Of a stretch of 43,299 bases of DNA, positions 18,605 to 29,500 are shown piece by piece (position 1 is the first letter of the stretch; every line of letters begins with the position of its first letter). This DNA is from Caulochytrium protostelioides (taxonomy: Eukaryota; Chytridiomycota; Caulochytriomycetes; Caulochytriales; Caulochytriaceae). The position numbers and the translations under genes are program-made. Under the pieces are notes generated by a model that did not search any database, had not been told where the DNA came from, and saw only the letters and a program-made list of their open reading frames with translations. The stretch is taken from assembly GCA_003615045.1 (NCBI GenBank), contig ML014269.1, forward strand, positions 1 to 43,299. The letters are read 5' to 3'.

Positions 18605-21600
18605 TCAGCATGGAGAGAGACGCTCTGGTGAATTCGCCTCACGAAGCACCACCACGTCGCCGCTGACCGTCATGAGCGCATAGCCCGTGTTGTCCTTCGT
18701 TTCCTGGACGACCGCCGGATGCATGTGCAGATCGAGCAGGGCATTGCCGCCGAGCGCCGTGACGTACGCGCGCGCGAGCGCATACAAGTCCATCGAGAAG
18801 GTCTGCAGGAACCCGTTCACGCCGCTCTCCGTCGTGAACCCGCTTTCCTTGATGAAGTGCAGGCACAGGTGGCCCAGCGACCGCTCGACCACGCAGCCCG
18901 GGACGTGCGAGTGGCTCATCAGAATGACGCGCGGGAACGGCGACGGCGACGGCTCCTCCGCCGCTGCCGCCGTGGTAGCGGCCATGGGCGTCGCTGCCGC
19001 CGTCAAGGTCGCCCCAGGGGGCGCCGAAGTCGCCGCTGACGGGGTCGCTGCCGCTGACGGGGTCGCCGCCGCTGCGGCCAGAATCCGGGGCGCCGGCATG
19101 GGCGTGGGCGTCTCGGCGGGCGGCGGCGGGAGCGCCGGCATGGGCGCTCGCCAGGCCGACGGCGACGGCGTCGGCGAGAGGGACAGCGAGCCGGAGGCCG
19201 TCACGGCGAGCCGGCCCGACGACGTCGTCGCCGTCGCCGTCGCCGTTGCCGTTGCCGTCGCCGTCGCCGCCGCCGACGCGTGGGTCCGCGGCGTGCCAGG
19301 CGCTGCCATTGAGAGCGCCGGGGAGGCAGAGGTCACGGGCGCCGCGCCCGCCGCCGTCGCGGCCATGGAGGGGGCAAGTGAAGGGGAGGCCGAGGAAAGT
19401 CCCCGCGGCATAGCGGCCGCCGCGCTCGTCGCCGTTGCAGCGATCGCCGGCCGGCGAGCGGGTTCCTGCGCGCAAGGGGTGTCGCCGGCAGCAGCGACGG
19501 AACCCGTGCGATTCGCGGGCCGCTCATGGGCAAAGAATCGGAACCCCTGCTCGCCTGGTGGGTAGTTCGCGCGGGACAGATGCAGCGCGTGGGCCGAGAC
19601 CGCGGCGGCCGGCGGCGGCTCCCGCGGCCGGCTCGACCAGAACGGAAAGGGGTTTAGCGGCCGCGCAAAGCGCCGTCCGCTACCGCCGCCGCTACCGCTA
19701 CCGCCACTATGGGCGGGGGTGCTCGTGGCCGCCGCGCTGCCCCCAGCCGCTGTTGCTGCTGCTGTTGCCGCCGCCGCGGTTGCCGTCGCGGCGGGCGGCT
19801 GCCGAGCGCGTGCTGCGCTGAGACGCCAGGGGATCAGCCGCCGGAGAGGCAGCGGCAGCAGAGCCGCGGCCTTCCCGCGACGGTCGTGGCCGGCCGAGGG
19901 GCCGAGGGCGCTGCCGTCGGAGCCGCAAGCGTCGGGGCCTACGCCGCCGCCGCCGCCGTCGAGCGCGCCCGCGGGCATCTGCATGGAGGCGCGGAACTCG
20001 GCTAGTGCGGCGGGCGCCGTGATGCGGCCCGAGACCATGCCCGCCACGTGGATCTGGGCGACGTCGTCGCCGACGTACGTGACCGCGAACGCTGCGTCCG
20101 AAAGGTGGCACGCCGCGAGGAACGCGAAGTGGTCGCGGATCTCGGTAAACGTGTCGGCAAAGAGCTGCGCCAGCGCGCGGTTCGGATGGCGGTCGCTTGG
20201 GTCGAGCGCCACGTGCTTCACAATGCTGAGGAACTGCTCGAACACGGGCGCGTCGCTCGCGCCGGGCCAGCCGTCCTCAGCGTCCGTCAGGCTGGCGGAC
20301 CGAGCGACCGAGCCTCCGGCGATGGCGCCCGCGGCAGCCGCGGCGGGCATGGCGTTGACGAGCTCGCCTGCGGCGCCCGCGGCGCCTGCGGCGACGGAAT
20401 CCCCCGCCGCATTCGCCGCTCCTGCCGCGGAATCGAATTCAAGCGGCGCGTCGGGCTGGCCCATCGGCACACGCAGACAGGGCGGCGGCGGCAGGCCCTC
20501 GAGCTCCACCGAGGACACCACGAGCCCAGGTGGAAACGCCATGTCGAGGAGATACAGCAGGTCTTCGTCGTGCTCGTCATCGATGCGGAGAACCATATTG
20601 GAGTGCGCGTGGTGCTCAAAGCCATGGGCGGCGGCGTCTGCGGCGTGGGCATCCGCCGCGCCCAGCGCGTAATCATCCGCGGTTTGCATCGTGCGGCGGC
20701 CCCGGTGGTGGCGGTGGTGGCGATGATGGCGGTCGGACTCGCGACTTTGTCCGTGGCCGTGGCCATGGCCGTGGCCAGGCGCGGCAGACGGGCGTTTCAG
20801 TCCGCGCGCATGCGCAGACTTCGATGATGCGACGAGCATAGCGTCCATCGTGTTAGAGCCGATGCCTTTGCCAGGCAAGCCCTTGACGCGGGTGGTTCCC
20901 GCGCTCGGAACGCCGCCGCCGCCGCCGCCGCGGGGAAGCGTATGGTGATGGGTCTGGCCTGAGACGGCGCGAGAGGCCTCGTTGCCGCTCAGGTTGCCGT
21001 TGAGCGGGCCGCCTGGATTGACGCTGGACGCGAGCGTCGGCGCATTTGGGTCGCTCAGCTGACTCGAGGCGTCGCTGTCCGACGACGACCAGTAGCCCGA
21101 GACGGTTGAGTCAGTCGACGAGGAGGCGTCCGATACGGCCGCGGCGTCGTCAAACGCATCGGAGCGCCGCCGCGACGAGACGGAAGCTGATGCCGACGTC
21201 GACGCTGACGCCGACGACGGGGACGACGACCCCGACGACCCCGACGACGACGACCGTGTTGAGGACGATGACGACGACGCCGCCGATGAGGCCAACGACA
21301 TCGGTACGGGATCCCGTTCTGGCCCGGGCGCTGGATCAAGGGCCGTCGCGGGCGCGTCCGTCGCCAAGACCATCGGCTTCGCCTCCGCCTCGGCATCCGT
21401 CGAGGACGAGGAGGACGACGGAAACGCGATGTCCTGACTGACAGCGTCAGCCGTCGGCCGAGAGCGGCGTGATTTGGCGGTCCGCTCGCCGCCGGGGGCG
21501 CTCTGGACGCCGTGCGCACTGCGGGTGCCGTGGACGCCGCGGGCGCCGCGGCCGCTCCGGCGGGGCGGTAGGAGTCGTGCGCGCTCGGACTCCCGCAGCG

Positions 21601-24547
21601 CGGCCACGAGCTGCTGGATGCGGCGGTGGTTCGCCTGGCTGGTGGCGACGATGCGTTGCTGAATGGCGACGGCGTCTTCGGACGCCGGGTCGGGGCGCAG
21701 TCCGAAGCTGCGGGTGATCTGCAGAGGCCGCAGCGGATGCAGCGCGCGCGCAAAGAAGGCCGTACCCGTCATGACGCCGATGAGCACGTCGTCGTTCAGG
21801 CTGAACTGGATCGTCACGCCGAAAAGCGCGTTCAGCCCGTGCATCCGCATCTTGAGCAGGACCTGGCGGTGCAGGTCATACTGGATAAAGGGCAGCGTGT
21901 CGCTGACGACGTTCACGTGATCACTGAGCTTCTTGCGGCTGCGCAGCACCTGCGCGTGGATAAAGAGGCCGCTCGCGCGGCCGGACGGGTCGGTACACGC
22001 CGCCGCCGCAGCGGCGTCGACGGCAGGGTCTACAGCGGCGTTTGCGACAGCGTCCCCGTCGCGGGCCTCGTCGTCGTCGGCCATCGCGAGTGGCATGTCG
22101 GCGGCGCTCACATCAGCGCGTGGTGAGGCGCCGGGCGACGACGGCGGCGACGCGTAGAGTGCGGGCAGGCCATGCGCGGCCGAGAGCAGATCCAGCTCGG
22201 CGGGCGGGTAAATGGTCGTCATGAAGACTTCGGGCACGCACTTCTTGCCGCACATGGCGCAGCGCTTGAGCGACGACGGGTACGGCGACGCGGTGCGCGA
22301 GTATGCGACGTGAAAGAAGCGACACCGCGAGGCGCGCGAGGACGCCGATCCAGGAGCAGCAGCAGCAGCAGCAGCAGCAGCGCCGCCGGCGGCGGCGGCG
22401 GCCGCCATGGTCGCGGTCGACGGGACCGCCGACAGCGCGTAGTCGAAGGACTTGGACGCGGCGGGCGGCAGCGGCGTCATGTAGCGTGCTGCCCCCGACC
22501 CGAACCGCGCCGTCGTTGCCGTCGTGTCAGTGGCCGACGGCGGCGCGGTCGTCGCCGTGGCGGCCGTGTGGGCCGGCGCGGCGGGGTCGGCGTCGTCGGT
22601 GCCCCCTAAAGCGGGGTGGAGGGCGCCGGTGCCCGGCCGCGGAAGCATGCGACTGTCGCCGGCGTCGGAGCCATCCGAGGGCGGACGGCGCTGCGCTACG
22701 CTGCGGCGAAAGGACCGCGTGAGGTCGGCACCGTGCAGCGAGAGCGCGCGACTGCTCTCGGGAGACCAGGCGGCGGCGCCGACGGCTGGGCCCTGGCAGG
22801 CGTCCTTGATGAAGGCGGCGCTGAGCTGGGCGGCGGTGCCGTAGCAGTAGAAAATCGTGAGGTCGTCGGCGATGCACGTTTGCTCCGTGTAGCCAATGAT
22901 CCACTGGCAGGAGAATGCTTTCGCGTGCGAGCGGATCTCGGCGCGGAGCTCCTGCCAGCAGGCTTCGCGGACGTCGGCCTGATCGTCGCTGTCGAGGAGT
23001 TTGATCGAGATGGCGCTGACGATGCCGCCGATGTGGAGGACGGCGTACGGCGGGAGCCGCCGCAGCGTGATGGGCTGCCCATCGCCGGGGGCGTACCGCG
23101 GGTGCCGAGCCGTCGGCCCCTTGCCGCCACCGCCCGCCCCGCGGTGGCCCCGCAGCACGATGCCGCGCAGCGATCCCATCGTGTCCTGCCGCTGGCGCGG
23201 CGTCCGAGGGGGGCCGCGCGTGCGCTCCGAGTAGCTCGGGTGATGGCTCTGCGTCTGGCTGTGGGCCTGGCTCTGCGCCTGGCTGTGGACCGCGGCGGCG
23301 GGGACATCGCGGCGGCTCGCGGAGCGGGCGGCGGCGGGCGGCCGCGTCAGACTCGGGTACGGCGGGGTCTCGGCGGCCGCCGACGCGGGCGCCGTCGTGG
23401 ACGCCGTACGGACGGCGCTCGCGGGGCGCGTCGCGCCCGCCACGGCGTCGCTGGTCGTCGCGGCCACGGCGTCGGGAGCATCCGCCGTGCGCGTCAGTTC
23501 TCTCGCGGGCGCATCGTCGGCGGCCGTGGCGGCGACCGCGGCCCCCGAGAGCGACGCCGGCGTGGCCACCATCCCTGGCGGCACGCCGGACGCGGCGGCC
23601 CGGTGCATGGCGGCGTCCGCCTCGGCGGCGGCGGCGGCATCCGTCACCAGCGGGAGCGGCGGCGGCGGCAGGCTCCGGTGCGGGTCGAAGGTGATGCGGG
23701 CGGCCGTGCCCGTGGCGCGCGCGGTAATGACGCGCTGGCCTTCTTCGAAGTCGAACATCTGCTTGAAGCCGAGGAGGGCGTTGCCGCCGAGGTCGGCGAC
23801 GCGGCGCGCGAGCTGGCGGCGGCACTGTCCCGTGAGCTGGTACAGCAGCCGCATGCGCGCCTCGTTGGAGGTCCGCGGCGAGCGGAACGTATCGCTCCAC
23901 GAATGTTCGGGGTCGTTGTCCATCTGCAGCACGCTGAGGAACCCGAGGAGCCGGCAGGACCCGAGATGCGGCGGGATCTCCGACAGTCCGAACACGTGCA
24001 CGGCCGACGCCGCGCTGCTCAGAGCATGGCGATACGGATGCGACGACGCATGGGGCGACGCGTGCGTGCCGTGGGGGCCGTGCCCATGGCTGTGGCCGTG
24101 GCCGTGGCCGTGGCTGTGGCCGTGACCGTCGTAGTGCTGGTCGCTGCCGTCCATAAAAAACTGCAGGCGCACCTGCACGAGTAGCTCGCCGCGCGTGCCG
24201 CGCAGGGTATCGTTGATGGGCAGCCAGCCGTGGAGCGCGGCCGTGCTGGGCGATGTGAGCAGTAGGTTGAGGTCGATGTGGACGAGGCCGATGATGTCGT
24301 TGTAGGAGATCTGGTCGTAGTCCATCACACGCAGCTCGAGCGGCTCGGTCTGGAGCTGCGCGTCGTCGGCGACCTCGAAGCGGAAATCCTCGTTCCACGT
24401 GGGCGCGAGCGTATGCCGCACGATCTGGGTGCGGCACTCGTGGTCGCCGAAGCGGAGCTCGACGTAAGCGTCGGTCGAGTCGGTGGCGCGGTCCATGATC
24501 GGGAGCCCGCGGGCCCCGACGATGCGGGTCTTGATGATGCACGGCAT
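18605..24547 (-). CDS. C2CD5: C2CD5-like (CDP138-like) C2-domain protein, greatly expanded
   Basis: 1980 residues from the ATG at 24545-24547, where the protein begins MPCIIKTRIVGARGL just as human C2CD5 begins MPGKLKVKIVAGRHL. A C2 domain (1-120) keeps the calcium-loop acids (LPIMDRATDSTDAY and MDYDQISYND). Four further family blocks are clear: PRTSNEARMRLLYQL (about 230), GGIVSAISIKLLDS with SHAKAF and IIGYTEQT (about 510-570), MHGLNALFGVTIQF (about 930), and the C-terminal SGVNGFLQTFSMDLYAL with TALGGNALL. The protein is twice human length because Ala, Ser, His and Pro-rich stretches separate the blocks. In the zinc-ribbon-like part the first human CxxC reads CRFF here, while the second (CAMC) remains. 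In animals C2CD5 is a calcium- and phospholipid-binding protein in vesicle traffic and insulin-stimulated GLUT4 exocytosis. Its fungal role is unknown. Confidence 0.88.
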   Translation of the reverse strand: MPCIIKTRIVGARGLPIMDRATDSTDAYVELRFGDHECRTQIVRHTLAPTWNEDFRFEVADDAQLQTEPLELRVMDYDQISYNDIIGLVHIDLNLLLTSPSTAALHGWLPINDTLRGTRGELLVQVRLQFFMDGSDQHYDGHGHSHGHGHGHSHGHGPHGTHASPHASSHPYRHALSSAASAVHVFGLSEIPPHLGSCRLLGFLSVLQMDNDPEHSWSDTFRSPRTSNEARMRLLYQLTGQCRRQLARRVADLGGNALLGFKQMFDFEEGQRVITARATGTAARITFDPHRSLPPPPLPLVTDAAAAAEADAAMHRAAASGVPPGMVATPASLSGAAVAATAADDAPARELTRTADAPDAVAATTSDAVAGATRPASAVRTASTTAPASAAAETPPYPSLTRPPAAARSASRRDVPAAAVHSQAQSQAHSQTQSHHPSYSERTRGPPRTPRQRQDTMGSLRGIVLRGHRGAGGGGKGPTARHPRYAPGDGQPITLRRLPPYAVLHIGGIVSAISIKLLDSDDQADVREACWQELRAEIRSHAKAFSCQWIIGYTEQTCIADDLTIFYCYGTAAQLSAAFIKDACQGPAVGAAAWSPESSRALSLHGADLTRSFRRSVAQRRPPSDGSDAGDSRMLPRPGTGALHPALGGTDDADPAAPAHTAATATTAPPSATDTTATTARFGSGAARYMTPLPPAASKSFDYALSAVPSTATMAAAAAAGGAAAAAAAAAPGSASSRASRCRFFHVAYSRTASPYPSSLKRCAMCGKKCVPEVFMTTIYPPAELDLLSAAHGLPALYASPPSSPGASPRADVSAADMPLAMADDDEARDGDAVANAAVDPAVDAAAAAACTDPSGRASGLFIHAQVLRSRKKLSDHVNVVSDTLPFIQYDLHRQVLLKMRMHGLNALFGVTIQFSLNDDVLIGVMTGTAFFARALHPLRPLQITRSFGLRPDPASEDAVAIQQRIVATSQANHRRIQQLVAALRESERARLLPPRRSGRGARGVHGTRSAHGVQSAPGGERTAKSRRSRPTADAVSQDIAFPSSSSSSTDAEAEAKPMVLATDAPATALDPAPGPERDPVPMSLASSAASSSSSSTRSSSSGSSGSSSPSSASASTSASASVSSRRRSDAFDDAAAVSDASSSTDSTVSGYWSSSDSDASSQLSDPNAPTLASSVNPGGPLNGNLSGNEASRAVSGQTHHHTLPRGGGGGGVPSAGTTRVKGLPGKGIGSNTMDAMLVASSKSAHARGLKRPSAAPGHGHGHGHGQSRESDRHHRHHRHHRGRRTMQTADDYALGAADAHAADAAAHGFEHHAHSNMVLRIDDEHDEDLLYLLDMAFPPGLVVSSVELEGLPPPPCLRVPMGQPDAPLEFDSAAGAANAAGDSVAAGAAGAAGELVNAMPAAAAAGAIAGGSVARSASLTDAEDGWPGASDAPVFEQFLSIVKHVALDPSDRHPNRALAQLFADTFTEIRDHFAFLAACHLSDAAFAVTYVGDDVAQIHVAGMVSGRITAPAALAEFRASMQMPAGALDGGGGGVGPDACGSDGSALGPSAGHDRRGKAAALLPLPLRRLIPWRLSAARARQPPAATATAAAATAAATAAGGSAAATSTPAHSGGSGSGGGSGRRFARPLNPFPFWSSRPREPPPAAAVSAHALHLSRANYPPGEQGFRFFAHERPANRTGSVAAAGDTPCAQEPARRPAIAATATSAAAAMPRGLSSASPSLAPSMAATAAGAAPVTSASPALSMAAPGTPRTHASAAATATATATATATATTSSGRLAVTASGSLSLSPTPSPSAWRAPMPALPPPPAETPTPMPAPRILAAAAATPSAAATPSAATSAPPGATLTAAATPMAATTAAAAEEPSPSPFPRVILMSHSHVPGCVVERSLGHLCLHFIKESGFTTESGVNGFLQTFSMDLYALARAYVTALGGNALLDLHMHPAVVQETKDNTGYALMTVSGDVVVLREANSPERLSPC
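22359..22385. repeat. (CAG)n run inside the C2CD5-like gene
   Basis: About eight AGC/CAG triplets, read as a poly-Ala stretch on the coding strand. A GCC/GGC run follows directly. It codes for part of one of the low-complexity insertions. Confidence 0.7.
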
Positions 24548-24637
24548 GGTGAGGGTGTGGCGCGCACGCCGCGCGATGCGTGTTAGGGGGTCGACGCCTC
24601 GTCCATGCACACGGATGGCGGTGGGTCCCACGGCGGC

Positions 24638-24793
24638 TCACAGACCGAGCTGCGCTTGCCGCGACCAGCGCAGTGCCAGGCAGCTCGCGACGAACAGGGC
24701 GAAGCGGACGACCGCCGTCTTGACCACGCGGCGCTCTTCGTCAGCGGCGCGGAAGTCCGAGAAGATCTGGCGGAAATGAGGCACGAGCGCCAT
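24638..24793 (-). CDS. 51-residue single-helix microprotein (small-TOM-like?) or uORF
   Basis: An ATG-to-TGA frame of 51 codons, 90 bases upstream of the C2CD5 start and on the same strand. The protein starts MALVPHFRQIFSDFRAADEE and continues RRVVKTAVVRF, then a hydrophobic ALFVASCLALRW and a short polar tail RQAQLGL. The shape is an acidic then basic amphipathic N-half, one C-terminal membrane helix and about 50 residues, as in the small subunits of the mitochondrial outer-membrane translocase (Tom5/Tom6). The match is by shape only. It could instead be an upstream ORF controlling C2CD5 translation, or chance. Its non-repetitive, balanced residues are unlike the Ala/Arg/Pro noise of other spacers here. 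Confidence 0.4.
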   Translation of the reverse strand: MALVPHFRQIFSDFRAADEERRVVKTAVVRFALFVASCLALRWSRQAQLGL

Positions 24794-24994
24794 CCTGTCG
24801 GTATGATGGCGCCGACCGCTGCGTGCGCGCCGAGTAGGGCCGATAGCTGAGAGTCGCCGCCGCTCGCGTCAAGGCTGGAGCATCGATGAGTCTGTCGATG
24901 CGCCATCGGGAGGAGTCAGCACGCCGAGAGCGGCCACGTGGCCGCGGGCCGGCGCGGGCGGCGATGGCAGACGCCGGCGGCCGCGGGGTCCGCG

Positions 24995-25028
<34 letters not shown>

Positions 25029-25584
25029 GCCGGCACCCTTCTTTGTGGAGCCGCGTCGCGCGTGCCCGGGTGACCCCGACGGCACCGCGGAAAGGACGGA
25101 CCGCCGCGCGTGCACGCCGCAGCGAGTGCGACGCGGCGGCGCCGTCCGACCCGACGCGGCCCGCCGTCCTCGGCCCGCCCGGCTCAAGCATCGCGCGGCG
25201 CACCGACGCCGGCCGGCCCACGCGGGCGCCACACCACCGGCACACCGGGCCGTGGCGCAGGCCGGCCGGACGGCGTTATCTCCGACAACGGCAGCGACGC
25301 CCCGATGGGGCCGATCGCTCTGCCGGTCGCGGTGTCGCGCTAAGACCACTAGCGCCGCTAGCGCCGATCGCGATGACGGCTGGTCTCCGCATCTGCGTCG
25401 AGAGCCTGCTCGGTCGAAACGGCGGGTATGCCGCCGTAGGCCGCAGGCGGACGCCATCGCGGTGGCCGGTCGGACTTGGCCGCTTCCCCCCGTCGTCCCC
25501 GCGGCGCTGGACTCGACCCCACCCGACCCGACGCGACCCCTCCCACAGCCGTTTCCGTTCAGCGGGCAGCGCCACGACGCTCTG
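24794..25584. other. Divergent spacer C2CD5-DPH4
   Basis: A GC-rich region between divergent genes, probably holding both promoters. It contains a CCGTCG hexamer run (about 24996-25028). The open frame upstream of DPH4 (from 24886) is Arg-rich noise with no family resemblance, so I do not include it in the gene. Confidence 0.45.
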
Positions 25585-26182
25585 ATGGGTGGCCCCGAGC
25601 GGCCCTGGCTCACGGCCACGCCGTTCCCGGACTACTATGCCCTCCTCGGTCTCGCTCCTCCTCCCGCGGCGGCAGCAGCGGCGGCGGTGTCGGGCGCCGC
25701 GGGACCCTCGGCCGCCGCCGCCGCTGCCAGTGGCCATGACGGGCCGGACGCCGCCGCCGTCCGTGCCGCGTACAAAGCTGCTGCTCTGCGGCTGCACCCC
25801 GACAAGGCCGGCGTCCCCGCGCCGTCGGCGGCGCCGTCCGCCGCGCCTCTCGCGACGCCAGCGACGTTCGCGCAGGTCCACGAAGCGTACCGCGTGCTGT
25901 CGGACCCGGCGCGCGCGGCGGCGTACGGTGCGGCGTGGCGGCAGATCGGCCGCGGGAGCGCCCAGGCCGCCGGGCAGACGGGCGCGGCCGGGATCGCGGC
26001 GCCCGTGGACCTCGACGACATGGCCTACGACGCCGCGGCCGCGGCCTTCACGGCGCCGTGCCGCTGCGGCGGCGTCTACCGCGTCGCGGAGCACGCGCTT
26101 GACGCGGGCCACGCGCTCGTCAACTGCTCGGGCTGCAGTCTCTGGATCGATGTCCAGTATGCCGTCGTGCCCGACGGCGGCG

Positions 26183-26234
<52 letters not shown>

Positions 26235-26271
26235 TGCGGCAGTGGCGGCGACGGCGGCGCACGCCAGCTGA
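25585..26271 (+). CDS. DPH4: Diphthamide biosynthesis protein 4 (J-domain plus CSL zinc finger)
   Basis: 228 residues from the ATG at 25585. The order of domains is diagnostic: a J-domain starting PDYYALLGL (15-23), with an Ala-rich insertion before helix II and the HPD triad at 71-73, then a CSL-type zinc finger, CRCGG (Cys159, Cys161) and CSGC (Cys181, Cys184) followed by SLWIDV. Family knowledge: Dph4/Jjj3 supports the first step of diphthamide synthesis on elongation factor 2 and binds iron through the CSL finger. The protein ends in a run of about 17 Asp encoded by (GAC)n, then an Ala-rich tail. The open frame extends upstream, but the upstream residues look non-coding. It is convergent with the GRAM/VASt gene, 241 bases apart. 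Confidence 0.88.
26187..26236. repeat. (GAC)n run encoding poly-Asp in DPH4
   Basis: An almost pure GAC trinucleotide run near the DPH4 3' end, coding for about 17 aspartates. Such a run is a likely site of length variation between strains. Confidence 0.85.
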
Positions 26272-26512
26272 AGCCGTGAGCCAGGATGGCATGCACGGCT
26301 TCAGCAGTCAGCAGCCGTCGTGGTTCATTTCAATAATTAGAGATACATGAAACGAAGCATGCATCGGTGAGTCGGCGTCGGGTGGATGGGCGCGATCATG
26401 ATCCAGGCCCTGAACGCGCATGCGACAATGGGCGGGACGATCGCCCGTATGGCTCTCGCGTCACGACGGCACGGGGCCCGTGAGAGGTCTTTGCCCCATC
26501 GCCGCCGTCGCA

Positions 26513-29500
26513 TCAGAGATCGTCCTGGCCATGACGGGGCGGTCCCACAGGGATCGCGCGGAGTTCTGGGTCGGCATCGGCATCGGTATCGGTATCGGGA
26601 TCGGTATCCGCATCGGGATCGGTATCCGCATCGGGATCGGTATCGGTATCCGCATCCGCATCCGCATCCACACCAGCACCAGCACCAGCACCAGCTCCAG
26701 CACCAGCATCAAGCCCCAAAGCTGTCCCGGTGCCAGCCTCAGTCTCAGCATTGAGACCCAGAGCGGCCGCAACCCGGACCACCGTCTCGGGACCGCGAGT
26801 CGCATCCGCATCCGCCATCGACGGCAGCCCGTCGGCGGCGAGCGCTGCGGCAGCCATCCCGAGCCCCTCGCCGGCCGCGGCACTGAGGTGGTCGGGCGGC
26901 ACAGGATCCCAGAACGGCGCGGGCGGGCCCAGCCGCGCGGCGGCCTGGACAAGGTGCGCGACGTTCGCCGCAAGATGGGCGGTGCCGAGCTCGAGCTGGT
27001 CCTGCTGGAGGCGGAGCAGCTCGACGGCGCGGTCGCGGTGGCGCTGCCAGACGCGGCCGAGGCGCTGCCGAGCGTGCGCATGAGCATGCGCCGCGCCGCG
27101 GCCCTCCCTCTCGTGCAGCGCGCGCGTCAGCTGCGCGCCCACCGTCAGCATCCAGTAGATGTTGAGCGCCGTCACGACGACGCCCATCACGATGCAGCAC
27201 AGCACGACGACGGACGCCGCATGGAGGCCGCCCGACGGCGCCTGCGCGGGCGGCGCCGACGCCGCGGGGCGGCCGCCCAGCAGCTGGACGAGCGGGTCCA
27301 GCAGGCTCGCGAGCACCACGAAGCGCCGCGGCGGGTCCGGCGGCAGGCGTTTCTCGCCCGTCGAGAGCGCCGTCCCCGGCCGCACGGCGGCGGCGGCATC
27401 GGCCGCGCCCACGGACCCGCGTCCACCCGGACGGGCCCCCGGCGCGGCACGCCGGCTGACGCCCCGCGGGCCCGGCACGAGGGCCGTCGGCGGCAGCGCG
27501 CCCGCGAGGGCGGCGTCGCGACCCTCGGCGAGTGTTGGGCGCAAACACGCGAGCACCTCGCGGATATAGCCCGTCATGCCCTCGATCGCGCCGGCCTCGA
27601 TCTTGCTGCGCAAGATCGTCGACTTGACGAACACGACGTGCGCCGTGCATCGGAACCGGCTCGTGCCCGGCGCCTCGTGCGTGAAGCAGTAACGCATCGT
27701 GATATAGAAGCTCTCGCCGTACGGCACGCGCGGCGTCTTGACGGTGACCTCGACCACGCAGACCGTCGCCGACTGGACCAGGATCGCTTGGGTCTCGTAC
27801 GACGGCGTCCAAGCTTTGGACATCATGGGCGCCTTGAAGGACACGTGGATCGCAAAGTCCCGCTGCATGTGGCCGCTCGCGGCGTCCCGCTCCCACGGCC
27901 CCACGCGTAGCGTCGACAGGTCTGACTCGCGGTGCGTGTGCGCCGCGACCACGACTGGACGCTCGCCAGGCCCGAACAGGGCCTGGAACGCCGCCTGCGG
28001 CGTGCCCGGCAGCACGTCGTTGGCGAGCGTCCGCTCCAGATGTTTGTCGCAGCCGCAGCTCACGGGCTCGGGCGCCATCAGCGCCGCAGCGTCCGGGTCG
28101 GGCACGACGGCGACGGCGACGGCGACGGCGCCCGCCTCGGCGCCGCTGCGCCCGCCCTCCGCGCTGCTGCCGCGGGTCTCGGCGGTCGCCGGCTCGGGTT
28201 CGGGCGACGGGAGGGCCGTGACGCCGCGCACGGCTGCGCCCGAGGGATCGGGGCCCGCGGACGAGAGGGCTCGCGCGCCGCCGCCGTCGGCGCCCGTCAA
28301 GCGCCGCGGACGGCTGCTCACTTCGGCGGGTTCGCGTCGATGCAACGTCTCGGGGGACGGTCCCGAGCCGCCCGTAGGGGCGTGGGCGCTGGGCGGGTGG
28401 CGGCTGCGGCTCGCGGTGCGCGCGGCTGCGTGCTGGACCTGCGGCAGCGCCATGCACCATCGTTCGTGCGCACGCGACCGCGCGGCCGTGGACGCCGGTG
28501 TGGACGACGCCGACGCCGACGACGCCGCCATGGTCGCCGCCGTGGTCGCCGCCGCGTCGGCGGCGAGACTGGCCGCCGCCGCCGCCGCCGCCGCCGTGCC
28601 ACGCGCCTCAGGCGGCCCCGTCGGCCCCGGCGTCGTAAAGACCGTGACGGGCGTGGCGGCCTCCGACGAGACGGACGCCGACGCCGACGGTGAGGGCGAC
28701 GGCGATGGGAAGGGCAGCGCGGCCATGGACGCGGCGGCGGGGGCGCCGTCGTCGGGCGGCGCGGCGTCCGGCTGGTTGCTGACCCAGCGGCGGATGAAGT
28801 CGATGCCCTGGGTGAGCGTCATGGCGCGGGCGTTGCGTGAGGCCGGGCGCAGCACGCCGCTCGCGGCGTCGCCGTCGTCCCGGGCGCCCGCCACGGCCGA
28901 CTCCGGTGCGGCGCCCTCGGCCGGCCGCGGCGCCGCGGACAGCGATAGCGTGCCGGGCGGCGAGGCCGCGAGGGGCGCGGCGGACGGCCGCGGCAGCGAC
29001 GCCGCGGCCGGCGGCGAGCTGATGGCGCGGCGGCCGGCGTCGTTCCCGGGGGCGCCGCCGTCGGCAGGGAGAGTGCCGTCGGCGCCCGCGGCCGGCCGCA
29101 GCATGGCCATCGGGCGGCGCGGGCTGCCGGGCAGCGCGGCGCCGCGAGAGGCGGACGAGGCGGCGGCCGAGACGGCGGACGACGAGGGCGCGGGCGACGC
29201 GCCGGCGTCGGCACCCAGCTCGGCATCGCGGGTTGCCGCGGCGGGCAGCATCTCGGGCGCCGCGGCGTCGTGCATGCCGTCGCCGCTCCCGCTGCCGCTG
29301 CCGCTGCCGCTGCCACTGCCCGGGTCGGCGCCCGCCCCGGCCCCGGCCCCGGCGCTGGCCCCGGCGCTGGCAGGTAGCGGGAGCGGCAGCGGCGCGCTCG
29401 GCGCCGACAGCAGGGGCGGCTGGGTCTTGGAGAGCCGCCGGGCCGAGACCCAGAGCTGCTCGATCGTGTTGTAGGCGGCGTCGCGGCGCAGGAAGCTCGT

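Noticed and set aside
22527-24641. 704-codon frame on the minus strand overlapping the C2CD5 N-terminal half
   Set aside because: Same strand, different frame. The C2 domain and the other conserved blocks lie in the other frame, and this one is Arg/Pro-rich noise.
24886-25584. Upstream extension of DPH4 (233 codons)
   Set aside because: Arg-rich with GC-bias composition. The J-domain of Dph4 normally begins within about 20 residues of the start, as it does from 25585.
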